Origin: an uncultured Eubacteriales bacterium
GTDB lineage: Bacteria; Bacillota; Clostridia; Oscillospirales; Butyricicoccaceae
DNA: 32,165 bases
NCBI GenBank assembly: GCA_910586105.1
Contig: CAJUGU010000030.1
Span: 1-32,165, forward strand
Reading direction: 5' to 3'
In this document: positions 7,630 to 14,799 of the stretch, in pieces
How the letters are laid out: each line of letters opens with the position of its first letter
How positions within the stretch are numbered: the first letter of the stretch is position 1
Notes under the pieces: generated by a model
The model's input: only the letters and a program-made list of their open reading frames with translations
Database searches by the model: none
Told to the model about the DNA's origin: nothing
Program-made: the position numbers and the translations under genes

Positions 7630-7658
7630 TTGACGGCAGCGTTTTGACAATCTATGAT
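7630..7658 (+). promoter_or_regulatory. Internal promoter of the solute-binding protein gene
   Basis: TTGACG (7630-7635), a 17-bp spacer and TATGAT (7653-7658) sit 17 bp before the binding-protein start codon, immediately after the hairpins. Separate, stronger expression of the binding protein relative to the permeases would fit. Confidence 0.6.
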
Positions 7659-7675
7659 AGGAAAGGAACATCGTT

Positions 7676-9334
7676 ATGCGAAAAAGCATGAAAAACACTC
7701 TTGCCCTCGCGTTCGCTTCCGCGCTGCTGTTGGGCGGCTGCGCGGGCGGGGTCGGGGAAAACCCCAACGACGGCACGATCAATGATAATCTGGAGCAGAC
7801 CGAGTTCCACATCGTCAGCGGCATTTCGGTATTGTCCCCCGGCTATGACGGCAATCCGGTGCTGCAAGAGCTGATGGACAACGTTGGCATTCAGATCAAC
7901 TGGGAAACCATGTCGGATTCGCTCGGCGAGCAGGTCAATATCCGCATCACCGGCGGCAACCTGCCGGACGCGTTTCAGGCGGTCGGATTCTCCAACTATG
8001 ACATCGGGCGGCACGGGCACAGCGGCACGTTCCTCGACCTGACCCCGTATCTCACCCCGGATATCATGCCGAACCTGTGCGCGATCCTGGACGAAAACCC
8101 GCAGATCCGCGCCGCGATCACGCAGGCGGACGGCATGATCTACGGCCTGCCCGCCGCTGAAATGATGGGAACCGGCGCGACCGGAGCGGACGAAGATTAT
8201 TCGATCCACTCGATCCAGCAGTTTTCCATGATCAACAAGCGGTGGCTGGACGACCTCGGGCTCCCGGTTCCGGAAACCGTGGAAGAGCTGAAGACTGCGC
8301 TTCAGGCGTTCAAGGATAACGACATGGCGCACAAGATCTACGGCGCGGACCCCGGCAGCACGATCCCGATGTCCTTTGATTTTGACGAATGGTGCTCGGG
8401 GCAGAACATTTTCTACGCGCCCTTTGGCGTGACCAACTGGAGCGACGTCTGCATGGATCTGCGCCTGACCCGCGACGGGGAAGTGGTATTCGACTCGGTC
8501 AGCGACGAATACCGCGACGCGGTCTCGTATTACCATGACTGGTATCAGGACGGCCTGATCGACGTGGAGGTATTCAGCCACGACTCCAACCAGTACCTTG
8601 CGAAATGCGCACAGGGCTATGTCGGCGTCGGCGTGTGGTGGGAGGTCAGCGAGCTGATGGCCGAATATGCGGGGGATTATGTTTATCTGCCCCCGTTGAA
8701 AGGCCCTGACGGCAAATGTACGGTCACGCTGAAATCCGCAGGCTCCGCAGTCACTTCCGGACAGCTTTGCATCACAAGGGACTGCAAAAGCCCGATCAAC
8801 CTGCTCCGGTTCTATGACCAGTGGTACGACGGCAAGACCGTGATGCAGCTCCAGTACGGCCCGATCGGCGTATACTTCCGGGAGGAAACGGACGCGGACG
8901 GGATGTATGTTGCCATCACCGATGACGAATCGCGCGAGAAGTACGGCAAATCGCTCGGCGAGCTGAAAAGCACTTATGAAGTGCAGGGGCCAAAGCTCAT
9001 CCTCTCCGAGTATTACACCAGCGTTTTCCACATGGAGGATCGCGCGCTTGAGCGTTTGAACGATCTGGAAAACTTCTGGTTCAATTACGTGGAGGATAAG
9101 ACGTTCTATCCGGTGGACTGCGTTTTTACCTCGGAGGAACTGGACACGCTCGACCGGTACAAGACCGATTTTGAAGGCTACATCAAGGAACGCGAAGCGC
9201 TCTGGCTCCGCGACGGCGGCCCCACGGACGCGGAGTGGGAAACCTACAAGACCGAGCTGGTCGAGAAATACCACATGGATGAGATCCTGCAAGTTTATAA
9301 GGACGCTTACGCACGCTATGCGGCGGTAGCATGA
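7676..9334 (+). CDS. Extracellular solute-binding lipoprotein (sugar ABC importer)
   Basis: A 552-aa substrate-binding subunit of the large LplA/YtcQ class. The signal sequence ends in the lipobox LLLGGC (Cys 22), so the protein is lipid-anchored outside the membrane. The body shows the usual cluster 1 features of this class: an N-terminal segment on an unfolding-prone target sugar site, many Trp/Tyr residues, and a C-terminal ALWLRDGGPTDAEWETYKTELVEKYHMDEILQVYKDAY-like helical tail found in this group. The start is supported by GGAAAGGA. It lies between the permeases and an intracellular GH32 enzyme, so its ligand is probably a fructose-containing di- or oligosaccharide; that specificity is inference from context. 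Confidence 0.93.
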   Translation: MRKSMKNTLALAFASALLLGGCAGGVGENPNDGTINDNLEQTEFHIVSGISVLSPGYDGNPVLQELMDNVGIQINWETMSDSLGEQVNIRITGGNLPDAFQAVGFSNYDIGRHGHSGTFLDLTPYLTPDIMPNLCAILDENPQIRAAITQADGMIYGLPAAEMMGTGATGADEDYSIHSIQQFSMINKRWLDDLGLPVPETVEELKTALQAFKDNDMAHKIYGADPGSTIPMSFDFDEWCSGQNIFYAPFGVTNWSDVCMDLRLTRDGEVVFDSVSDEYRDAVSYYHDWYQDGLIDVEVFSHDSNQYLAKCAQGYVGVGVWWEVSELMAEYAGDYVYLPPLKGPDGKCTVTLKSAGSAVTSGQLCITRDCKSPINLLRFYDQWYDGKTVMQLQYGPIGVYFREETDADGMYVAITDDESREKYGKSLGELKSTYEVQGPKLILSEYYTSVFHMEDRALERLNDLENFWFNYVEDKTFYPVDCVFTSEELDTLDRYKTDFEGYIKEREALWLRDGGPTDAEWETYKTELVEKYHMDEILQVYKDAYARYAAVA

Positions 9335-9365
9335 TTCCGGATATCCTTTTTTGATATGGCAGCAT

Positions 9366-9386
9366 GGGGCGGCGCTGCGCCGCCCC
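9366..9386 (+). terminator. GC-rich hairpin between binding protein and GH32 genes
   Basis: GGGGCGGCGC and GCGCCGCCCC form a near-perfect stem with a tiny loop, 31 bases after the binding-protein stop. A second, weaker CCGTCGGC...GCCGACGG repeat follows (around 9408-9447). There is no U-tract, so attenuation or message stabilisation is more likely than full termination. The 150-bp spacer holds no gene. Confidence 0.45.
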
Positions 9387-9485
9387 TTCCCATAAAAGGG
9401 TTGGCTGCCGTCGGCCCAGGACGGGAACAAGGCTTCTTGAGCCGACGGAAGCAAATCCAATTTGTTTTCAGGAGGAATGATCGAA

Positions 9486-10985
9486 ATGATAAGCGAAGCA
9501 TTGAAGAAGGCGCGGGAGTTTGAGGAGCAATACGGCCCTCACATCCCGGATCAGGAACGGCCTGCATACCACGCCACCCCGACGATCGGCTGGATGAACG
9601 ATCCCAACGGTTTCTCGTTTTACAAAGGGGAATACCACCTGTTCTACCAATATCATCCCTATTCCAACGAATGGGGGCCGATGCACTGGGGGCATGTGAA
9701 AACGAAGGATTTCCTGCGCTGGGAACGGCTCCCGGTGGCGCTGGCTCCTGACGCGGCGTATGACAAAGCGGGCTGCTTTTCGGGCAGCGCCGTCGAACTG
9801 CCGGACGGGAGGCTGCTGCTGATGTATACCGGCGTCCAGCGCGGGCATACCCCGGATGGTTTTATTCAGGATATCCAGACCCAGTGCATCGCCATCGGCG
9901 ACGGGGTGGATTTTGAAAAAACGGAGGAAAACCCGGTGTTATCCGGCAAAGATCTGCCGCAGGGCGGGAGCACGGTCGATTTCCGCGACCCCAAGCTCTG
10001 GCAGGAGACGGACGGCACTTATTCTGTGGCGATCGGCAACCGGACGGCGGACGGCAGCGGCGCGATCCTGCTGTATCGCAGCGCCGACTGCAAAAAGTGG
10101 GAGTTTGTGCGCACGCTCGACCGCTGCTGCAACCAATACGGAAAAATGTGGGAATGCCCGGACTTTTTCCCGCTGGACGGCAAGTATGTCCTGATGACCA
10201 GCCCGCAGGAAATGACGCCCGTCGGACTGGAATTCCACGCAGGCAACGGCACGGCCTGCCTGATCGGCGATTATGAGCCGCAAAAGCGGGGATTCTCGCG
10301 CCAGTTCGTGCAGGCGATCGATTATGGCCTTGATTTCTACGCGCCCCAGACGCTGCTGGCCCCGGACGGGCGGCGCGTGATGGTTGCATGGATGCAGAAC
10401 TGGGGGACTGTCGGCGCGAAGCCGTACCATTGCCGCTGGTTCGGGCAAATGACCATCCCGCGCGAGCTGTCGCTGAAGGAGGGCAGGCTGATCCAGAACC
10501 CGGTGCGGGAGCTGGAAAGCGCGCGCGGTCAGTGCGTGATGCACCGGAATATCCCCGTCAGCGGCGAGGTAAACCTGCCCGGCATCCGCGGGCGGACGCT
10601 GGATATGACCGTCACCGTCCGCCCCATTGGGGAAGAATGCTATCGCTGGTTCCGCGTCCGCGTGGCGAAGGACGGGGAACACGAAACAATCATTCGCTAC
10701 CGCCCCGATCAGAATACCGTGAAGATCGACCGCACCCGCAGCGGCCTGCCGCATGATATCGTCCATACCCGCAGTTTCCTGGCGCGTCCGCACGATGGGG
10801 AAATTAAAATGCGTATCCTGCTGGACCGGTTCAGCGTGGAGATCTTCGTCAACGACGGCGAGCAGGCGGCAAGCACGGTCATTTACACCCCGCAGACAGC
10901 GGATGCGATCACCTTTGAGGCCGACGGTTCGGCGCTGGTCGACGTGGAAAAATACGATTTGAACTTTGAGGACAGTGAGGGATGA
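9486..10985 (+). CDS. GH32 beta-fructosidase / sucrose-6-phosphate hydrolase-like
   Basis: A 499-aa glycoside hydrolase family 32 enzyme cleaving terminal beta-fructosyl bonds, as in sucrose. The three diagnostic motifs are present: WMNDPNG near residue 36 (Asp nucleophile), FRDP near 167 (transition-state stabiliser) and ECPDFF near 223 (Glu acid/base). A C-terminal beta-sandwich carries the typical RILLDRFSVEIFVNDGE. There is no signal peptide, so it acts in the cytoplasm on imported substrate. ATG 9486 is preferred because AGGAGG lies at workable distance; an ATG at 9477 is too close to that site. The neighbours are an ABC importer rather than a PTS, so the substrate is probably unphosphorylated sucrose or a short fructan. 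The fructokinase gene overlaps its stop codon. Confidence 0.95.
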   Translation: MISEALKKAREFEEQYGPHIPDQERPAYHATPTIGWMNDPNGFSFYKGEYHLFYQYHPYSNEWGPMHWGHVKTKDFLRWERLPVALAPDAAYDKAGCFSGSAVELPDGRLLLMYTGVQRGHTPDGFIQDIQTQCIAIGDGVDFEKTEENPVLSGKDLPQGGSTVDFRDPKLWQETDGTYSVAIGNRTADGSGAILLYRSADCKKWEFVRTLDRCCNQYGKMWECPDFFPLDGKYVLMTSPQEMTPVGLEFHAGNGTACLIGDYEPQKRGFSRQFVQAIDYGLDFYAPQTLLAPDGRRVMVAWMQNWGTVGAKPYHCRWFGQMTIPRELSLKEGRLIQNPVRELESARGQCVMHRNIPVSGEVNLPGIRGRTLDMTVTVRPIGEECYRWFRVRVAKDGEHETIIRYRPDQNTVKIDRTRSGLPHDIVHTRSFLARPHDGEIKMRILLDRFSVEIFVNDGEQAASTVIYTPQTADAITFEADGSALVDVEKYDLNFEDSEG

Positions 10986-11965
10986 ACCGGATGGATATGA
11001 AAAAATTTGATGTGCTGGCGCTTGGCGAGCTGCTGATCGACTTTACGGACAACGGGCTGAGCGCGCAGGGGAACCCCGTGTTTGAAGCCAATCCGGGCGG
11101 CGCGCCCTGCAACGTGCTGGCGATGCTGCGTAAGCTGGGGCGGGAATGCGCCTTCTGCGGCAAGGTTGGAGACGATCTGTTTGGCCGTCAGCTGCGCGAT
11201 ACCGTCCGGTCGCTGGGGATCGATACGCAGATGCTGGTCATGGATCGGGTTTATCCCACAACGCTGGCGTTTGTCAAAAATGCGCCGGACGGCGACCGGG
11301 AATTTTCTTTCTACCGCCGCAGCTGCGCGGATGTGCAGCTTACGAAGGAAGAGCTTGACGAAATGCCGGACGCAAAGTGCTTCCACTTCGGGAGCCTTTC
11401 CCTGACCGGGGAGCCGGTGCGCAGCGCGACCCGGCAGGCGGTCTCCGCGGCGAAGCAGAAGGGGATGCTGGTTTCGTTCGATCCCAACCTGCGCCCGCCG
11501 CTGTGGAGCAGCGAAGCACTCGCAAAGGAGCAGATCGAATGGGGGCTTTCCCAGTGCGATCTCGTGAAGATCGCCGACAATGAGGTCGGATTCCTGACCG
11601 GGGAGACCGACCTTGTGAAAGGCGCGGCGATCCTGCGGGAGCGGTTCCCGAATATCCGTTTGCTGTGCGTCACCGCCGGGGCGGATGGAAGCTATGCGCA
11701 TTGGCAGGATGTCAGCGTTTTCCGGCCCGCGTTCCTGTTGGGCGGAACCGTGGAGACGACTGGGGCGGGGGATACCTTCTGCGCCTGCATGATCGATTAT
11801 GTCCTGTCCCATGGGCTGGATGCTCTTTCGGAAGCACAGCTGGCGGAAATGTTGCGCTTTGCCAACGCGGCTGCGTATCTGGTCACTACGAAAAAAGGAG
11901 CGATCCGCTCTATGCCCGAGCGGGAACAGATCGAGCAAGTGCTGCGCCGCGAACGAGCCGAATAA
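10982..11965 (+). CDS. PfkB family carbohydrate kinase, probable fructokinase
   Basis: A 327-aa ribokinase/PfkB-fold sugar kinase. The N-terminal part has GELLIDF and the glycine-rich NPGGAPCNVLAMLRKLG typical of fructokinases. The C-terminal PfkB signature is ETTGAGDTFCACM with the catalytic Asp at about residue 264. The gene overlaps the GH32 stop codon (ATGA), so translation is probably coupled. Alternative starts at 10991 and 10997 are possible, and TGAGGG fits 10991 best by spacing; the difference is a few residues. It would phosphorylate the fructose released by the GH32 enzyme to fructose 6-phosphate for glycolysis. That role is inferred from the family and operon, and is strong. Confidence 0.92.
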   Translation: MNRMDMKKFDVLALGELLIDFTDNGLSAQGNPVFEANPGGAPCNVLAMLRKLGRECAFCGKVGDDLFGRQLRDTVRSLGIDTQMLVMDRVYPTTLAFVKNAPDGDREFSFYRRSCADVQLTKEELDEMPDAKCFHFGSLSLTGEPVRSATRQAVSAAKQKGMLVSFDPNLRPPLWSSEALAKEQIEWGLSQCDLVKIADNEVGFLTGETDLVKGAAILRERFPNIRLLCVTAGADGSYAHWQDVSVFRPAFLLGGTVETTGAGDTFCACMIDYVLSHGLDALSEAQLAEMLRFANAAAYLVTTKKGAIRSMPEREQIEQVLRRERAE

Positions 11966-11974
11966 CGGTTAAAG

Positions 11975-12196
11975 GCTGATTCCCGATCTGTGCAAATGAG
12001 TCGAATTTTGGCGCCGGCGAGCGCCTTTACACAGCTCGTGCATCAGTCTCGGGATAAACCCTTTCATGAACTGAAATCGATTATGCCAGGGGAAACAAGA
12101 CCGTCGAAACCGGTCCTGCTAGGCGTGTCAAATAAAGGTGTAACTTTACTCGCCGGTATCCCTAAAACACGAATTTGCACAGATAATCTGACACGC
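11975..12196. mobile_element. Possible miniature transposon remnant with nested inverted repeats
   Basis: This non-coding stretch holds a perfect 12-bp inverted repeat, ATCTGTGCAAAT at 11986-11997 against 12173-12184. On either side GATT and AATC are also complementary, with a 4-base insertion on the left. A second inverted pair, GCGTGTCA (12123-12130) and TGACACGC (12189-12196), overlaps the right end. Terminal repeats beginning GTGTCA and containing TGTGCAAA/TGTGTAA are reminiscent of some clostridial insertion-sequence ends, from memory and not checked. A 74-codon reading frame inside shows no recognisable protein. No clear target duplication was found. Confidence 0.35.
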
Positions 12197-12201
12197 TCTC
12201 C

Positions 12202-12230
12202 TTGTCAGGCCTGATCGGGTATGTTATACT
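12202..12230 (+). promoter_or_regulatory. Promoter of the two-component system
   Basis: TTGTCA (12202-12207), a 17-bp spacer and TATACT (12225-12230) form a good sigma-A promoter, directly next to the right end of the inverted-repeat element. The implied leader before the response regulator is about 130 nt, with no recognised riboswitch. Confidence 0.65.
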
Positions 12231-12367
12231 TGGGATGGAATACGAACGCTCAGGGTAGGGACGATAGAAGACCGCGTCCCGCCGCAGGAAGGCCCGCGCG
12301 AAAAAAACAGAAAGGCAGTCCGCGCGATATGAAAACCAGACCCTGAGCAAAAGGCTGGTGGAACCGG

Positions 12368-13045
12368 ATGAAACGCATTTTCCTGGTAGAAGACGATCAG
12401 GCGATCGCCCGAAATTTACAGCGGCTGCTCCATGCGGAAGGCTTTGCGGTGACGCACGCGCCCACGCGGGAGGCGGCCTGCGCCGCGCTGTCGCAAAACC
12501 GATTCGACCTTGCGCTGGTCGATATCGCACTGCCGGACGGGAACGGCTTTGCGGTCTGTACGGAAATCAAGGAGGCCCAAAGCATTCCGGTGATCTTCCT
12601 GACTGCGTCGGCCGATGAGCCGAGCGTGGTCACGGGGCTGAACATGGGCGCGGACGATTATGTGACCAAGCCCTTCCGCCCGCGCGAGCTGGTCGCGCGC
12701 ATCGGCGCGGCGCTGCGGAAGAACAGCCGTGCGGCGTACACGGTGGGCGGCCTGCAAGTCGACCCGGCCAGCGGTATCGTGAGGAAGGACGGCGCCGAGG
12801 TCTGCCTTTCGGCGCTGGAATACCGGCTGCTGCTGGTGTTCCTGAACAACCCGAACAGCATCCTGACGCGGACGCGCCTGCTCGAGGAGCTTTGGGACGC
12901 GGCGGGCGAATTCGTCAACGACAACACGCTGACGGTATATATCAAGCGCCTGCGCGAAAAGATTGAGGACGACCCGGCGGATCCGCGCCTGATCCGGACG
13001 GTACGCGGCACAGGCTACCGGCTGGGAGGCGGAGATGCTCCGTAA
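12368..13045 (+). CDS. OmpR/PhoB family response regulator
   Basis: A 225-aa two-component response regulator. The receiver domain has the acidic pair D9/D10, the phospho-acceptor Asp 52 in LALVDIALPDG, Thr 79 and Lys 101 (KPF). A winged-helix DNA-binding domain follows from about residue 128, with the LSALEYRLLLVFLNNPNSILTR and VYIKRLREKIEDDP elements, ending RTVRGTGYRLGG. The start is set by homology (MKRIFLVEDD) with a weak GGTGG site. It overlaps the histidine kinase gene by 11 bp, so the pair is co-translated. It precedes an ABC ATPase/FtsX-permease pair, a common four-gene arrangement in which the regulator activates the transporter. Three GTCA motifs at 11-bp spacing upstream of the ATPase gene are likely its binding sites. 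Confidence 0.95.
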   Translation: MKRIFLVEDDQAIARNLQRLLHAEGFAVTHAPTREAACAALSQNRFDLALVDIALPDGNGFAVCTEIKEAQSIPVIFLTASADEPSVVTGLNMGADDYVTKPFRPRELVARIGAALRKNSRAAYTVGGLQVDPASGIVRKDGAEVCLSALEYRLLLVFLNNPNSILTRTRLLEELWDAAGEFVNDNTLTVYIKRLREKIEDDPADPRLIRTVRGTGYRLGGGDAP

Positions 13046-14024
13046 CCGCGAACTTCGCCGCTTTGCCGCCGCCTTTCTGGCGCTGGCCGTACTGTCCGCA
13101 GCGCTGGGCTTCCGGATCGGCAGCGCGGCGGGCGCGTTGGCATTCGGGAGCGCCGCCGCATTCGGGGCGCTCTTTTTCACGTTCACCCGGGCGCGTTACC
13201 GGCGGATCGCGCAGATGTCCGAGCAGATCGACCTGGTGCTGCACAACGCCGACCGGCTGTTCATCGCCGGCTGCGAGGAAGGGGAGCTTTCCATCCTGCA
13301 AAGCGAGATCGCCAAAATGACGCGGCGCATCCGCCTCCAAAACGAAGCGCTCAAGCGGGAAAAGGCATTCCTCGCCGATTCACTGGCGGATATCGCCCAC
13401 CAGCTGCGCACGCCGCTCACGTCGCTGAACCTGATCCTGACCCTGCTGGCGGACGCCCCGGACGAGGGCGGGCGGCGCGAGCTGACGCAGGAGGGCGAAG
13501 GGCTGCTGCGCCGCATGGACTGGCTGCTGACCGCGCTGCTGCGGCTTTCGCGGCTGGACGCGGGCATTGTGGAGCTGCAAAACGTCCCGTTCACGGTCAC
13601 GGCGTTGGTGGACGCCGCCCTGAAACCTCTGCTCATCCCCTTGGAACTGCACGGGATCGCGGTACGCCGGGAGATCCCGGAGGTCGCGGCAATGCGCGGC
13701 GACCTCGGATGGCTGGCAGAAGCGCTGCAAAATATCCTGAAAAATTGCATGGAAAGCGTCGGGGAGGGCGGACGGATCGAGATCGCCTGCGCGGATACGC
13801 CGCTGTATCTGGAACTGACCGTCCACGACAACGGCCCGGGCTTTGCGCCCGAAGACCTGCCGTCGTTGTTCGACCGCTTCTATCGCGGCAAGGGCGCCGC
13901 CGCATCGGGGCATGGCGTTGGGCTGGCGCTGTGCCGGACGATCGTCGTGCGGCAGGGCGGCACAATCTCCGCGAAGAACCACCCGCAGGGCGGCGCGCTG
14001 TTCAGCCTCTGTTTTCCAAAGTGA
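13035..14024 (+). CDS. Sensor histidine kinase
   Basis: A 329-aa membrane histidine kinase. Two transmembrane segments (about residues 10-28 and 33-52) are separated by only a few residues, so there is essentially no extracytoplasmic sensor domain, as in intramembrane-sensing kinases that read the state of a partner ABC transporter. The H-box is LADIAHQLRTPLTSL with His 122; the N-box is NILKNCMESV with Asn 237; G1 is DNGPGF (265-270), followed by FDRFYRG and the G2 box GHGVGLAL (292-299). The start overlaps the response regulator. Partnership with the downstream ABC transporter is inferred from gene order and architecture. The signal is unknown; peptide antibiotics or cell-envelope stress are common for this layout. 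Confidence 0.94.
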   Translation: MLRNRELRRFAAAFLALAVLSAALGFRIGSAAGALAFGSAAAFGALFFTFTRARYRRIAQMSEQIDLVLHNADRLFIAGCEEGELSILQSEIAKMTRRIRLQNEALKREKAFLADSLADIAHQLRTPLTSLNLILTLLADAPDEGGRRELTQEGEGLLRRMDWLLTALLRLSRLDAGIVELQNVPFTVTALVDAALKPLLIPLELHGIAVRREIPEVAAMRGDLGWLAEALQNILKNCMESVGEGGRIEIACADTPLYLELTVHDNGPGFAPEDLPSLFDRFYRGKGAAASGHGVGLALCRTIVVRQGGTISAKNHPQGGALFSLCFPK

Positions 14025-14031
14025 CGGAACT

Positions 14032-14074
14032 GTCATCGGAAAGTCACGGGGGCGTCAGGAAAAAGGTCTATGAT
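14032..14074 (+). promoter_or_regulatory. Response-regulator-type operator and promoter of the ABC genes
   Basis: GTCA occurs at 14032-14035, 14043-14046 and 14054-14057, exactly 11 bp apart, which is one DNA turn and typical of tandem OmpR-family binding. A -10-like TATGAT lies at 14069-14074 with no consensus -35, as expected for an activated promoter. The repeats sit where the -35 would be. Confidence 0.6.
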
Positions 14075-14109
14075 ATGGGTAAACCCAAATCAAGGAGGAG
14101 GCTCACATC

Positions 14110-14799
14110 ATGGAATTTTTGAAGGTAGATAAACTGAGCAAGGTTTACGGCGACGCCGAAAACCGGGTCGTGGCGCTCGACAACGTGTCGCTGGAGATCG
14201 ACCGGGGGGACTTCGTCGCGATTATCGGCTCGTCGGGCTCGGGCAAATCGACCCTGCTGCATATCATGGCAGGGGTGGACATGCCGACGGCGGGCAAAGT
14301 CTGGCTCGACGGGCAGGACGTATACGCCCAAAGCGGCGAAAAGCTCGCGATCTTCCGCCGCCGCCAGGTGGGGCTGATCTACCAGTTCCACAACCTGATC
14401 CCCACGTTGAACGTGGTGGAAAACATCACCCTGCCGATCCTGATGGACCGGCGCAAGGTGAATCCGGAACGGCTGGAAGACCTGCTCGAGCTGCTTGGCC
14501 TTCAGGAGCGCCGGAACCACCTGCCGAACCAGCTTTCGGGAGGGCAGCAGCAGCGCGTCGCGATCGGGCGCGCGCTGATGAACGCGCCGCAGGTCTGTCT
14601 GGCAGATGAACCGACCGGCAGTCTGGACAGCCGCAACGGGCACGAGATCATACGGCTGCTCAAGCTGAGCCATCAGCGCTATGGGCAGACGCTGGTACTG
14701 GTCACGCACGACGAAAATATCGCCTTGCAGGCCAACCGTATCATTACCGTTTCCGACGGACGCATCGTGCGGGATGAAAGGCAGGCGGCGCGGCAATGA
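14110..14799 (+). CDS. ABC transporter ATP-binding protein (MacB/LolD type)
   Basis: A 229-aa nucleotide-binding subunit. Walker A is GSSGSGKST (residues 40-48), the Q-loop YQFHNLIPTLNVVENI contains the typical MacB/LolD-family pattern, the signature is LSGGQQQR (142-149), Walker B is VCLADEPTG (162-170) and the H-loop His is at 200. The start follows AAGGAGGAGG. It overlaps the permease gene by 4 bp, so the two form one complex: an ATPase dimer with an FtsX-like permease. Such transporters act by transmembrane signalling or extrusion of envelope-active compounds rather than by bulk transport. The gene follows a two-component system and an apparent activator site. Confidence 0.95.
   Translation: MEFLKVDKLSKVYGDAENRVVALDNVSLEIDRGDFVAIIGSSGSGKSTLLHIMAGVDMPTAGKVWLDGQDVYAQSGEKLAIFRRRQVGLIYQFHNLIPTLNVVENITLPILMDRRKVNPERLEDLLELLGLQERRNHLPNQLSGGQQQRVAIGRALMNAPQVCLADEPTGSLDSRNGHEIIRLLKLSHQRYGQTLVLVTHDENIALQANRIITVSDGRIVRDERQAARQ

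Noticed and set aside
7652..9460. A 602-codon open frame antisense to the solute-binding protein.
   Set aside because: Shadow of the strongly supported lipoprotein gene; no recognisable protein features.
11990..12214. A 74-codon frame inside the inverted-repeat region.
   Set aside because: No ribosome site and no recognisable domain; it was considered as a transposase remnant but the similarity was not convincing.
12237..12367. The 130-nt leader of the response regulator as a riboswitch or leader peptide.
   Set aside because: No recognised riboswitch motif; the only short frame (ATG near 12328, five codons) has no supporting evidence.
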